Source: JAJXZJ01 sp050012855
Lineage (GTDB): Bacteria; Verrucomicrobiota; Verrucomicrobiia; Limisphaerales; J093
DNA: 64,000 nucleotides
Direction of reading: 5' to 3'
Assembly: GCA_050012855.1 (NCBI GenBank)
Contig: JBEKGJ010000004.1
Coordinates: forward strand, 78,728-142,727
Part shown: piece by piece, positions 1-7,609 of the stretch
Layout: each line of letters begins with the position of its first letter
Position numbering within the stretch: the first letter of the stretch is position 1
Made by a program: the position numbers and the translations under genes
The notes under the pieces: generated by a model
Database searches by the model: none
The model's input: the letters and a program-made list of their open reading frames with translations, nothing else
Told to the model about the DNA's origin: nothing

Positions 1-462
1 CCGCTCCTCCGGTTTGAGCCGGCGCACGACCTTCGCCGGCGCACCCATGACCAGCGAGCCGGGCGGAATCTGCATGCGTTGCGTCACCAGCGCGTTGGCG
101 CCGATGATGGATTGCTCCCCCACCACGGCGCCGTCCAGCACTGTTGCCCCCATGCCGACGAGGACCTCATCGCCGACCGTGCAGGCGTGGATCAGGGCCG
201 CATGGCCGATGGTCACGTAGTTGCCCACGAGGCAGGGCAATTCGTCCGCCAGGTGCAGCACCGCGCTGTCCTGGATGTTCGAGTGATGGCCGACGACGAT
301 CCGGTTGATGTCGCCGCGGAGGACGGCGTTGAACCAGACGCTCGCTTCGTCGCCCAGCGTCACGTCCCCCAGCACCACCGCCCCGCGCGCGATGAACACA
401 TCACGGCCCAGCGTCGGTGACTTTCGCAGGAACGTTTCGAGTTGCTCTTCCAGCTTGCTCAC
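1..462 (-). CDS. Gamma-class carbonic anhydrase family protein, C-terminus cut by window edge
   Basis: The product is a left-handed beta-helix (hexapeptide repeat) protein related to YrdA/CaiE and gamma-carbonic anhydrases, which hydrate CO2 with a metal bound between subunits. The family's three metal-binding histidines are visible at about residues 70, 87 and 92, with the usual five-residue spacing of the last two (IGHAALIH). Hexapeptide turns run throughout, and the family-typical end MGAPAKVVRRL is reached just before the edge, so only a few residues are missing. A GTG at 462 is taken as the start because an in-frame TGA lies about 70 bases upstream and homologues begin near this point; upstream TTG/GTG codons remain possible. 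No ATG is available. Catalytic activity is uncertain, since many members are not proven anhydrases. Confidence 0.85.
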   Translation of the reverse strand, partial: MSKLEEQLETFLRKSPTLGRDVFIARGAVVLGDVTLGDEASVWFNAVLRGDINRIVVGHHSNIQDSAVLHLADELPCLVGNYVTIGHAALIHACTVGDEVLVGMGATVLDGAVVGEQSIIGANALVTQRMQIPPGSLVMGAPAKVVRRLKPEER

Positions 463-542
463 AACGTCGGGATGAAGCCGGACCAAGCCGCCCACGCCAA
501 GCAAAATCCCCGCCGGTGCGGGGCGACGTCATACGCCAGCGG

Positions 543-839
543 CTAAAACGCGGCCTTCAGCCCCTGGCGATACTGGTCAAAGGCCGCGCGGCCCGCGCGC
601 GTCAGTCGCAACAGGGTCATGGGCACCTTGCCGCGATAGGTCTTCTCAATCCCGACGTAGCCGGCTTCCTCTAGGCGGGCGAGATGGCTGGACAGGTTGC
701 CCTTGTTCATCTCGGTTTCGTGCAGCAGGTAAAGGAAATCGCATTCCTTCACCGCCCCGAGCAGGGCCACGATCATCAGCCGCCCGGGTTCATGAATGAC
801 CCGGTCCAGCTCGGAAATGGCTCGCAGTTGCTCGTTCAT
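543..839 (-). CDS. Winged-helix transcriptional regulator (ArsR/MarR-like, PF13601 type)
   Basis: This is a 98-residue single-domain winged-helix DNA-binding protein. Residues 40-65 form the recognition region (MNKGNLSSHLARLEEAGYV), followed by the basic wing (KTYRGKVPMTLLRLT) and a C-terminal dimer helix. It matches the small family that pairs with a membrane protein and regulates its own operon. Its ATG overlaps the stop of the upstream membrane-protein gene by four bases (ATGA), so the two are co-transcribed and probably translationally coupled. Two near-palindromic sites just before the first gene of the pair are its likely operators. No ligand-binding domain is visible, and the signal sensed is unknown. 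Confidence 0.85.
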   Translation of the reverse strand: MNEQLRAISELDRVIHEPGRLMIVALLGAVKECDFLYLLHETEMNKGNLSSHLARLEEAGYVGIEKTYRGKVPMTLLRLTRAGRAAFDQYRQGLKAAF

Positions 840-1531
840 TCGGCTTCCGGGGCGGGCGGTTGGGTGTGCCGAATGTACAAACACAAAGTGATCGCGCCCG
901 ATCCGAACCACACGAGGCCGACGAACAACATCACCGGCCGCACCAGTGCGATAACGTCGTCGGGACCGAGGAGGCCGATCACGAGCAGCCCCAGCGCCAG
1001 GAAGAGCAGACCCACCCATTTCCACCGGTTTTCCCCGCCCATGCGCCAGACCCAGAACGCGTAGAGCGGCACCCAGAAGGCCAGGTAACCCACGCGCGCG
1101 ACGCTCGCCGCGCTCACCGCGCTCACCGCGTGATGCCTCCGCGCGAGCACGACCAGGCCGACCAGACCAGCCGCCATGACCGCCGAAAGAACGGCAAGGG
1201 CGCCCATCGTGGCCCAACGGTTTCTTTTTACTTGGGCCTCCGTCCCGCCCGCGCCGTAGGCGACATAACCGGTGCGCGGCCAGGTCAGGTGCTTCTTGAT
1301 GGCTTTGCTGCCCCAGTAGCCCAGCGCCAACACCGGGAAGATGACCAGGTACATGAACAGCAGGCTGGCGAAGCCGTTGGTGCTCCAGAACGAATCCTCG
1401 GGTAGGATGGTCTGCAGGTAACCCAGCAGGGCAAAGCCCAGGATCATCAATCCCATGAACATTCCGCCGGTCCCGTCAATGTTGTCGTACCGCTTCGGCC
1501 GCGCCATGTAATCTTGAAGTTCATTTTTCAT
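836..1531 (-). CDS. Multi-pass membrane protein paired with the winged-helix regulator
   Basis: This is a 231-residue integral membrane protein with about six hydrophobic segments, at roughly residues 25-45, 55-75, 105-130, 145-160, 170-185 and 195-220. No recognised catalytic motif is seen. A soluble start (KNELQDYMARPKRYDN) precedes the first helix. It is the first gene of a two-gene operon with the regulator that follows. The ATG at 1531 is preferred; a GTG two codons upstream also fits. No Shine-Dalgarno sequence precedes either, and the operator abuts the ATG, so a leaderless transcript is possible. The function is unknown. Confidence 0.75.
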   Translation of the reverse strand: MKNELQDYMARPKRYDNIDGTGGMFMGLMILGFALLGYLQTILPEDSFWSTNGFASLLFMYLVIFPVLALGYWGSKAIKKHLTWPRTGYVAYGAGGTEAQVKRNRWATMGALAVLSAVMAAGLVGLVVLARRHHAVSAVSAASVARVGYLAFWVPLYAFWVWRMGGENRWKWVGLLFLALGLLVIGLLGPDDVIALVRPVMLFVGLVWFGSGAITLCLYIRHTQPPAPEAE

Positions 1532-1567
1532 GCACACTAGTTTGCATCACAAACCAGTTTGTGTCAA
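1531..1567 (-). promoter_or_regulatory. Twin operator and -35 box for the regulator operon
   Basis: Two inverted repeats sit side by side just upstream of the membrane-protein gene. Plus-strand 1549-1562 reads ACAAACCAGTTTGT and 1531-1546 reads TGCACACTAGTTTGCA. Both share the core CAAACTRGTKTG when read on the minus strand, and their centres are 17 bp apart. A perfect TTGACA occurs on the minus strand at 1567-1562, running into the first site. No good -10 box is seen. The arrangement fits autorepression by the adjacent winged-helix protein; binding is inferred. Confidence 0.65.
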
Positions 1568-1739
1568 TAGATTATTTTCGACTTGGTTTCCGGCGACGGA
1601 CGCGGGGCGGCCCCCGGAGCGGAAGCGCCGGCGGACCCGCACCGTTCATCATTCGCACTTCGTCATTCGCACTTCGCTTCGAGGATTGTCTTTTGCCCAC
1701 GGCGGGACTATCCCTGTCGTGGCTTGTCCAAGCCAATGT

Positions 1740-2675
1740 GTGGAACCGGGTCTGACCGCATCGAAGTCCGCGCGGCGCCCGCGGCGTCGGTTGCCGCGGT
1801 CGTTTCGTGAGCTCACGCCCACGAACGCCTTCAATCCGCGGACCTTTTTCCGCGAGATGGTCTGGAAGGCGTTGCTGACGCGGCGGCGGGGGCAGCACAA
1901 ACAACCGGTGTTCCCGTCGCTCTGCCACGGCCAGGTGAGCCTGACGTGGATCGGCCACGCCTCGTTCCTGCTGCAGTTCCCGGCGCTGAACCTGCTGATT
2001 GATCCCAACTTTGCCAACTGGCTGTTCCTGCTCAAACGTCAGCGGCGCGCCGGGTTCAAAATCCGCGATCTGCCGCACGCCGAATTCGTGCTGCTCACCC
2101 ACGCCCACTTCGATCATTTCCACAAGCCGACGCTGCGCCGGCTGCCGCGTCCGCGCATCGCCATCGTGCCCTGGGGGGTGGGCGACCTCGCGCAGGGACA
2201 GGGGTTCGACCGGATCATCGAACTGGAATGGTGGGAGACGTTCACGCGCGGCGACCTGAAGATCACGCTGGTGCCGGCCAAGCACTGGGGCGCCCGGGTG
2301 CTGGGCGACCGGCATCGCGGCTACGGCGGGTTTATCGTCGAACACCAGGGCCGGCGGGTGTACCACGCCGGCGACAGCGCCTACTTCGACGGGTTCAAGG
2401 AGATCGGTCGCCGCTGTCCGCCCGAAATCGCGCTCCTGCCCATCGGCGCCTACCATCCCGCCTCGTTTCGCAACGTCCACATGGGACCCGAGGAGGCGAT
2501 CAAGGTGTTCCGCGACATCCGCGCCCGCTGGCTGGTCCCGATGCACTACGGCACCTTCCGGCTGTCGTTCGAGGACATGGACGAGCCGCCGCGCTGGCTC
2601 GAGGACCTGGCCGTGCGTCACGGACTGATGCAGCACCTGCGCATCCTCGAGGAAGGCGTGCCCAGCGTGTTTTGA
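1740..2675 (+). CDS. MBL-fold metallo-hydrolase (NAPE-PLD/UlaG-like)
   Basis: This metallo-beta-lactamase-fold hydrolase has the metal-binding signature THAHFDH, a later LVPAKHWGAR histidine, the bridging aspartate in YHAGDSAYF and the final MHYGTF histidine. That spacing is typical of the family containing N-acyl-phosphatidylethanolamine phospholipase D and UlaG-like lactonases. The substrate cannot be told. Conserved sequence begins around ELTPTNAFNP (about 1810), so the GTG at 1740 is chosen; the next in-frame ATG at 1857 would remove residues that look conserved. The sequence before 1740 resembles intergenic filler (repeated CATTCGCACTTCG). It stands alone, 47 bp before the HAD gene. Confidence 0.8.
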   Translation: MEPGLTASKSARRPRRRLPRSFRELTPTNAFNPRTFFREMVWKALLTRRRGQHKQPVFPSLCHGQVSLTWIGHASFLLQFPALNLLIDPNFANWLFLLKRQRRAGFKIRDLPHAEFVLLTHAHFDHFHKPTLRRLPRPRIAIVPWGVGDLAQGQGFDRIIELEWWETFTRGDLKITLVPAKHWGARVLGDRHRGYGGFIVEHQGRRVYHAGDSAYFDGFKEIGRRCPPEIALLPIGAYHPASFRNVHMGPEEAIKVFRDIRARWLVPMHYGTFRLSFEDMDEPPRWLEDLAVRHGLMQHLRILEEGVPSVF

Positions 2676-2722
2676 GGCAACGCAGACTTCCCGGCCGGCT
2701 CCGTTCCCGCTAACCTGGCCGC

Positions 2723-3427
2723 GTGGTCAAACTGGTCCTGTTCGACATTGATGGCACGCTGGTCCGCACCGGCGGCGCCGGGGTGTTCGCCTTCGCCCGG
2801 GCGGGCGAACTGGCCTTCGGGGTTCGCGACGGCACCCGCGGCATGAACTTCGCCGGACGGACGGACACCTCGCTGGTTCGCGAGTTTTTCGGCCGGCATG
2901 GCCTCGCCCCGACCCCGGCCCATTTCCAGCAGTTTTTCGAGCGCTACGTTTTTCTCCTCGACCACTATCTCGACGAGCACCCGGGCCGGGTCTGCCCCGG
3001 GGTGCCGGCCTGGCTGGCGACGCTGGCACGGCTGGATCCGCCTCCGTTGATCGGTCTGCAAACCGGCAACCTCCGGCTCGGCGCCGAGATCAAGCTGCGC
3101 CACTTCGGTCTCTGGGACGCCTTTGTCACCGGCGCCTTCGGCGATGACCATGAGGACCGCAACCAGCTCGCGGTCATAGCCCACCAGCGTGGCAGCCGGC
3201 TGCTGGGGACGCCGTTGTGCGGGGGCGAGATCCTGGTGGTGGGCGACACCCCGTTCGACATCGCCTGCGGCCGGGCCATCGGCGCCCGGGTGCTGGCGGT
3301 GGCCACGGGCGGCGCCAGCCTGGCCGAGCTCGAGCGTCACCGGCCGGACTGGGCGGTGGACCAGCTCGAATCCATCAGCGTCGGGGCAGTCCTCGACGGT
3401 GCGACGAATCGCTCCGCCGTTCAGTGA
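2723..3427 (+). CDS. HAD-family hydrolase (phosphoglycolate phosphatase-like)
   Basis: This is a 234-residue haloacid dehalogenase phosphatase. Motif I, DIDGTL, is at residues 8-13 with the nucleophilic aspartate; a helical cap covers roughly residues 20-95; motif II is the threonine of LQTGN; motif IV is GDTPFD. Such proteins hydrolyse small phosphate esters, and the subfamily resembles Gph, but the substrate is unproven. The start is GTG; no ATG is available near it. The 3' end overlaps the convergent FmdB gene by seven bases. Confidence 0.85.
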   Translation: MVKLVLFDIDGTLVRTGGAGVFAFARAGELAFGVRDGTRGMNFAGRTDTSLVREFFGRHGLAPTPAHFQQFFERYVFLLDHYLDEHPGRVCPGVPAWLATLARLDPPPLIGLQTGNLRLGAEIKLRHFGLWDAFVTGAFGDDHEDRNQLAVIAHQRGSRLLGTPLCGGEILVVGDTPFDIACGRAIGARVLAVATGGASLAELERHRPDWAVDQLESISVGAVLDGATNRSAVQ

Positions 3428-3660
3428 CGGTGGCCGCCGCCGGCACAGCAGCCGCCGCAGGCGGAACGGTCCATCCCGCACGCCTCGCCCACGCCGCAGG
3501 GCGCGTCATCCGCTCCCGAGCTGGCCGCAAACACCGAGAGCTTCTTGCGCAGCTTGGTGGAGCCGCAATGCGGGCAGGCCGTGCCCTGCCAGCGCGACGA
3601 CCGCACCAGCATCTCGCTGTCCTTCCCGCAACCCGGGCAATGAAACTCATAAATCGGCAC
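3421..3660 (-). CDS. FmdB-family zinc ribbon protein
   Basis: This 79-residue protein starts with the FmdB signature PIYEFHCPGCG and has a second CxxC (CPHCG) that completes a zinc ribbon. The tail is rich in cysteine, glycine and histidine (CGGCCAGGGHRH), which may bind further metal. FmdB proteins are putative regulatory or redox zinc-ribbon proteins with no settled role. The start is GTG at 3660; the family always begins immediately before PIYE, which decides it. It overlaps the convergent HAD gene by seven bases. Confidence 0.85.
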   Translation of the reverse strand: MPIYEFHCPGCGKDSEMLVRSSRWQGTACPHCGSTKLRKKLSVFAASSGADDAPCGVGEACGMDRSACGGCCAGGGHRH

Positions 3661-3745
3661 GGGCCGACGATAGTGGAGAAGGCGGCGCAACACAATTCGT
3701 TCGTGCGGGGCGCGCCGGCACCCGCTAGGCTGGGGCCAGAACGAT

Positions 3746-4513
3746 ATGGCGCGACTCCTGAGTTCGTGGACCGAGCCGCTGGCATTGATCTGGCTCCTGG
3801 CGTTGTTGTTGGTGCTCGGGTCGCTCCGGCGACGGCATTGGCGATGCGCGTTCATGGCGGCGCTGTTCGCCGGGTTGCTGTCGCTGGCCGGCGGTTCCCT
3901 CGGGGTTCGCCTGCAGGCCTCGCTGGAACGCCCCTATGCCGGTGTCAACCCGGCGCAGGTTCCGCCGGCGGACGCGGTGGTCATGCTGGGCGGCGTGTTG
4001 CGGCCTTCACGCAACGACGTGTTCGGATTCGATCTGGAGGATTCGGCGAACCGGGTGACGACGGCGGCCGAACTGATCCGGTTGGGCAAGGCGCCGGTGT
4101 TGGTGCTGGGCGGCGGGGCGCCCGGGGGTGCCGCGGCGCCGAGCGAGGGCGAACTGGTGGAACGCTGGCTGGGCGCCTGGGGATTCACCAACCACGCCAC
4201 CATCCTGCGTTTGGGCGTCTGCAAAAACACACGCGACGAGGGCGAGCACACGGCGGCCTTGTTCAAGGAGCGCGGCTGGAAACGGGTCATTCTGGTGACT
4301 TCGGCGGCCCACATGCGCCGCGGCGAAGGCGTGTTTCGCAAGCTGGGAATGCCGGTGACGTGTGTGGCCGGGGACTTTCGCGCCTTGGCCAATCTGGAGA
4401 TGGGCGGCGGCTTTCAATTCTACCCGAGCACCGCCGGAATGGACGCGCTGGCCAACTACGTCCATGAACAGATTGGGTGGTGGGTTTATCGCGTGCGCGG
4501 CTGGGTCCAATAG
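3746..4513 (+). CDS. YdcF/SanA/ElyC family (DUF218) membrane-anchored protein
   Basis: This 255-residue protein has two N-terminal membrane helices (about residues 10-28 and 34-52) and a periplasmic DUF218 domain. Family marks are ADAVVMLGG, NRVTTAAELIRLGKAPVLVL, the ENTRDE-like KNTRDEGEH, and VTSAAHMRR. DUF218 proteins such as ElyC and SanA affect envelope integrity and peptidoglycan or lipid-carrier metabolism; the biochemical activity is not established. The gene stands alone on the plus strand. Confidence 0.85.
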   Translation: MARLLSSWTEPLALIWLLALLLVLGSLRRRHWRCAFMAALFAGLLSLAGGSLGVRLQASLERPYAGVNPAQVPPADAVVMLGGVLRPSRNDVFGFDLEDSANRVTTAAELIRLGKAPVLVLGGGAPGGAAAPSEGELVERWLGAWGFTNHATILRLGVCKNTRDEGEHTAALFKERGWKRVILVTSAAHMRRGEGVFRKLGMPVTCVAGDFRALANLEMGGGFQFYPSTAGMDALANYVHEQIGWWVYRVRGWVQ

Positions 4514-4800
4514 CCGGAGTTTCGCGGACCGACCGGCCTCGCCGCCGACCACCGGCGCAAGTTGACGGGACAGCTCAAAGCTGAAATCGCGATTGCGAGG
4601 TCGAAAACCGGGATTCTGGCGTCCAAACCCGCTGAAGCGCCGTCGCAACCGGCAATGTCCACGCAAAGCGCCCCTGGCAAGCTCACCAACCTAGCCCCAT
4701 CGGGGCGAAATGCGGTAGCCCAGGGCAGAGCGGTCGGTGGCCGTGCGCGAGCGACGCCCTGGGTTCACCGTCCCATCAACATTCCCAAGCCCTGAAAGGG
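4514..4800. other. Intergenic region with hairpin repeat
   Basis: No convincing gene is seen. The segment contains a short inverted repeat (TAGCCCAGGGC near 4717 and GCCCTGGGTT near 4755) followed by a CCCTGAAAGGGCGGCAG motif that leads into the first 332-bp repeat. It looks like one member of the hairpin repeat families scattered through this window. Confidence 0.5.
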
Positions 4801-5132
4801 CGGCAGAAGTTCAACCACGGATAAACGCGGATGCACACGGATGGCGCCGGGCCGCCCGTCCACCCCTTTGACTAACCCTGCCGCAACACTCGCTCCCGCC
4901 GCCGCCGGACGCCCATTACGTCGAACCTCTCGCCCGCGAATACTATTTCCTTCACCGGTTTCCTCCCGTTGTCGCTGGCGCGCATCAGCCAGTCGCGCGC
5001 TTCCATCAAATGGATTTCGCCCTCGGATTCTCGGGTCACCCATGCGCCCAAGTCCCGGAGGGACGACCGATGTGTAGCCCACCGTTTCAACGGTGGGTGA
5101 CCGGTTCACCCACCCGTCAAGCCCCACCGGGG
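4801..5132. repeat. 332-bp direct repeat, copy 1
   Basis: This is the first of three consecutive copies whose common start CGGCAGAAG occurs at 4801, 5133 and 5465, an exact 332-bp period without net indels. Each copy contains the filler CCACGGATAAACGCGGATG, a minus-strand reading frame ending in RRRRERVLRQG (4872-5090 here), and a REP-like hairpin CCCACCGTTTCAACGGTGGG near the right end. The reading frame is not recognised. Copies 1 and 2 are nearly identical except for a divergent block at about 4926-4967. Confidence 0.8.
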
Positions 5133-5464
5133 CGGCAGAAGCTCAACCACGGATAAACGCGGATGCACACGGATGGCGCCGGGCCGCCCATCCACCCCTT
5201 TGACTAACCCTGCCGCAACACTCGCTCCCGCCGCCGCCGGACGCCCATTACGTCGAACTGCTCGCCCTTGAAGACGATTTGCTCCATGGGCTTCCTCCCG
5301 TTGTCGCTGGCGCGCATCAGCCAGTCGCGCGCTTCCATCAAATGGACTTCGCCCTCGGATTCTTGGGTCACCAATGCCCCAAGTCCCGGAGGGACGACCG
5401 AGGTGTAGCCCACCGTTTCAACGGTGGGTGACCGGTTCACCAACCCATCAAAGCCCTACCGGGG
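5133..5464. repeat. 332-bp direct repeat, copy 2
   Basis: This second copy of the unit carries the homologous minus-strand reading frame at 5204-5443, whose stop lies exactly 332 bp from that of copy 1. The block at about 5258-5299 differs from copy 1 at about eleven positions while its flanks match almost perfectly. The changes are codon-structured: the minus-strand IVF of both copies is encoded with different third bases. Confidence 0.8.
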
Positions 5465-5580
5465 CGGCAGAAGTTCAACCACGGATAAACGCGGATGCAC
5501 ACGGATAGGGCCAAGATACCCATCTACCCCTTTGACTGACCCTGCCGCAACACCCGCTCCCGCCACCGCCGGCGAGTCGA
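5465..5580. repeat. 332-bp direct repeat, truncated copy 3
   Basis: This copy begins with the same CGGCAGAAGTTCAACC as copies 1 and 2 and stays recognisable through CCTGCCGCAACACCCGCTCC, then breaks off near 5575. What follows is unrelated filler (GCGAAAAACGCCAAAGACG-like), after which remnants of the STAND pseudogene begin. No gene is seen in it. Confidence 0.7.
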
Positions 5581-6012
5581 AACTCATCTCAAACCCGGCA
5601 GTTTAAACCGCGAAAAACGCCAAAGACGCTAAAGCAGAAAGGGCCGAACTCCGCGAGCACTTCAGTCGTTCGATGACTGAGCTTCCGGCACAGACTGTTT
5701 CCGTTTCGCGTGTTTCGCGTATTTGGCGGTCCTGGTTCTCCTCGATCACATCACGCAGGAGGATCGGTTTGCCGCAATCAGGGCGGAACACTTTCCCCTT
5801 GCCGCCGGGAGCCAGCGCCCTGGCGATCTTCGCCTAGTCACCAAAAGCCTGCCCGAAGGCATCGCACTTCCTTTCCCCACAGAAATGGCGCCTCAGCCGC
5901 GCCACGTTTTGCGCGTGCTGCATGAGGTGATCATGCACGTAACACAAGAACAGCACCCGGGAGTTTCCGTCCACGTCCGGTTCAAAATAGACCTCCCAAA
6001 CAGGAATGGGGA

Positions 6013-6165
6013 GCACACCCGCCCCGGGTGTGGCTGGACGCGCCCTCGCGTCCAGCGCTTTGGCGCGCGGTATTTCACAGAAACGTCGGGGAAGTTCGCT
6101 GCGCCCGATGTCTTCCGCGAGGGCGCGGAAAACGGCACGCGAGGCGCGCGCGCTCCCCCTGCCGC
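6013..6165. repeat. Hairpin repeat inserted in the STAND pseudogene
   Basis: A perfect 10-bp hairpin, GCTGGACGCG (6033-6042) against CGCGTCCAGC (6047-6056), lies in a stretch that separates two pseudogene fragments (TKLGF and VYFEPDV) that should be nearly adjacent. The outer limits of the insertion are approximate. Confidence 0.55.
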
Positions 6166-6223
6166 GTCAGCGTGAATCCCAATTTCGTTCCGGTCTGCGT
6201 CTTGAAATCCGCCGCCGACTTCC

Positions 6224-6425
6224 AGAGGTCCAGTCCCGCCAGGGACGATCGAGAATAGCCCAGCGATTCATCGCTGGGACAACGGTGCACAAGTCCATCC
6301 AAGCCCCATCGGGGCGAAAGAGATCATTGAGCAACTCGGCGATCATCTCTTCCGTCCCTGGCGGGACTCGTTCCCCCGTCACCTGGAACCCCAGCGTTGA
6401 AACGCTGGGCTATGGTCCTTCGTCC
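6224..6425. repeat. Inverted pair of REP-like elements (REPIN-like)
   Basis: Two copies of the same hairpin family face each other. The left copy has GTCCCGCCAGGGACGA, AGCCCAGCGATTCATCGCTGGG and GCCCCATCGGGGCGAAAGAG. The right copy, inverted, has CTCTTCCGTCCCTGGCGGGAC and CCCAGCGTTGAAACGCTGGG. They interrupt the STAND pseudogene after VVLRTLLETFI. The element is related to the hairpin in the 332-bp repeats. No RAYT transposase that could mobilise it is present in the window. Confidence 0.7.
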
Positions 6426-6781
6426 GGTCGGGCTGATGAAGGTCTCCAGCAGCGTGCGCAACACCACCGCCTCGTCCTCGCGTGGCAGCCGTTTGAAATC
6501 CTGGTAATCCAAATCTCCGGCCAGCAATTCGTCCTCGCGGATGCAACCCAACTCCTGCAGATGCTTCCGCACCCTCCGAACCACGGCGGCGGCGTAGCCA
6601 CTGAGCAGCTCCCGCCGCAGCAAGATGAAGCCGCCAAAGTCCTGGCGCTGGATCATGCCGCCCCGGCCAGCAGCGTCAGCACCGCCCGCAGTTCCTGGTC
6701 GGCGAACCGCTTGAATTCGCCGGACTGGAGCCGCGTTCCGAACTGCTCACTGGCCAGAAGGCGAACAGACGAACTTGCTTC

Positions 6782-7609
6782 TTAATCTGCTTTGTCCTGC
6801 GATTCTCCAGCGGCGATCTTGACTTCAAGTGAACCCGGCATCCCTTTGAATGACTCGATCCACTGCTTCAGACGCGAAGCATGCTCTGGGGTTAATTCTT
6901 CAAAGCTGCTAACGTGAAAGTGAATCACCAGCGAGACTTCGCCGCTCTTTGGGGCTTCAACTCTCATCGGCCCCTTGTCCGCAATTACGCCCGGGGACGT
7001 CGGCGACGCAACAGTGGGAGCTACCGACGGTGTTTCCTCCTGAACTTCGTCGAGGTTGCCCCGTGTCAGTGCACCGTTCTCAGCCTCCTCCACGAGTCCG
7101 GTATAAACCACAAAATCGATGAGAAAATCGAGCGCACTGGAATCCCCCTCGCTTGCACCACACTTGATTGCCAACGACTTCTTGAATTCAGATCTGTTCA
7201 GGCTAGGACGAAGCGTCATGTTCTGGATGGCTACTTGGCCATACCAGCACCGGCTGACGATTTTACGCAGGTGTGCCTTAGCGCCGGCCTCGTCCCATGC
7301 GGACTCGCGCGCGAACCGGACCGCTCCTTCGGTTGGCAAATAGTAGCCGTATTTCGGAGAGGTTAGAATCTCCGAATCCTCAAGGAATCGATTGTTGGCG
7401 CTGACTCTTGTCGGAGGAATGTTTGCCGCACTGGCGACATCTTTGTAGTTTACCTGAGTTTCGCCTCCATTGGAAGCGACCGCATATCCTTTGATGATCT
7501 TCACCAGCACTTCAGCGTTCGCCTGAGGCAATGAGCGCTCGGCAGTCAATCTGGGAACCCGTATTTTTGCAGTTTCCTGTGACGCGATTTCGGATTGTTC
7601 TTCACTCAT
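6782..7609 (-). CDS. Winged-helix protein of unknown function, partner of the Sll1717-family ATPase
   Basis: This 275-residue protein is of no recognised family. Residues 30-95 look like a winged-helix domain (VNYKDVASAANIPPTRVSAN). Residues 110-170 are a second helical domain, residues 185-215 a proline/threonine/serine linker, and residues 225-260 a beta-strand plus amphipathic helix (VSLVIHFHVSSFEELTPEH) like the C-terminal tail of some DUF5343-type proteins. It starts within the last eight bases of the ATPase gene, so the two form one operon. Sampled lines here have 45-57% G+C, well below the neighbourhood, pointing to recent acquisition. A role with the ATPase in defence is inferred from this context only. 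Confidence 0.75.
   Translation of the reverse strand: MSEEQSEIASQETAKIRVPRLTAERSLPQANAEVLVKIIKGYAVASNGGETQVNYKDVASAANIPPTRVSANNRFLEDSEILTSPKYGYYLPTEGAVRFARESAWDEAGAKAHLRKIVSRCWYGQVAIQNMTLRPSLNRSEFKKSLAIKCGASEGDSSALDFLIDFVVYTGLVEEAENGALTRGNLDEVQEETPSVAPTVASPTSPGVIADKGPMRVEAPKSGEVSLVIHFHVSSFEELTPEHASRLKQWIESFKGMPGSLEVKIAAGESQDKAD

Larger units (their letters stand above)
5735..6780 (-). pseudogene. Decayed STAND/ROCO-like NTPase gene, C-terminal half
   Basis: Minus-strand fragments in consistent order resemble the C-terminal half of large bacterial STAND/COR-type NTPases that end in a zinc-ribbon region. From 5' to 3' they are FKRFADQELRAVLTLLAG; then, after a frameshift at about 6656, FGGFILLRRELLSGYAAAV and DYQDFKRLPREDEAVVLRTL; after a repeat insertion, LWKSAADFKTQTGTKLGF; after another, VYFEPDVDGNSRVLFLCYVH; and, beyond an in-frame TAG at 5836-5834, GKVFRPDCGKPILLRDVIEE. 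The family assignment is from memory of such proteins. The 5' portion is missing: the remnant begins directly behind the stop of the intact gene ending at 6782. This suggests an innate-immunity-type gene that was truncated and then invaded by repeats. Confidence 0.7.

Noticed and set aside
4801..5464. CRISPR array, considered because of regularly spaced repeats.
   Set aside because: Units are 332 bp with nearly identical content throughout; there are no short repeats with variable spacers and no cas genes.
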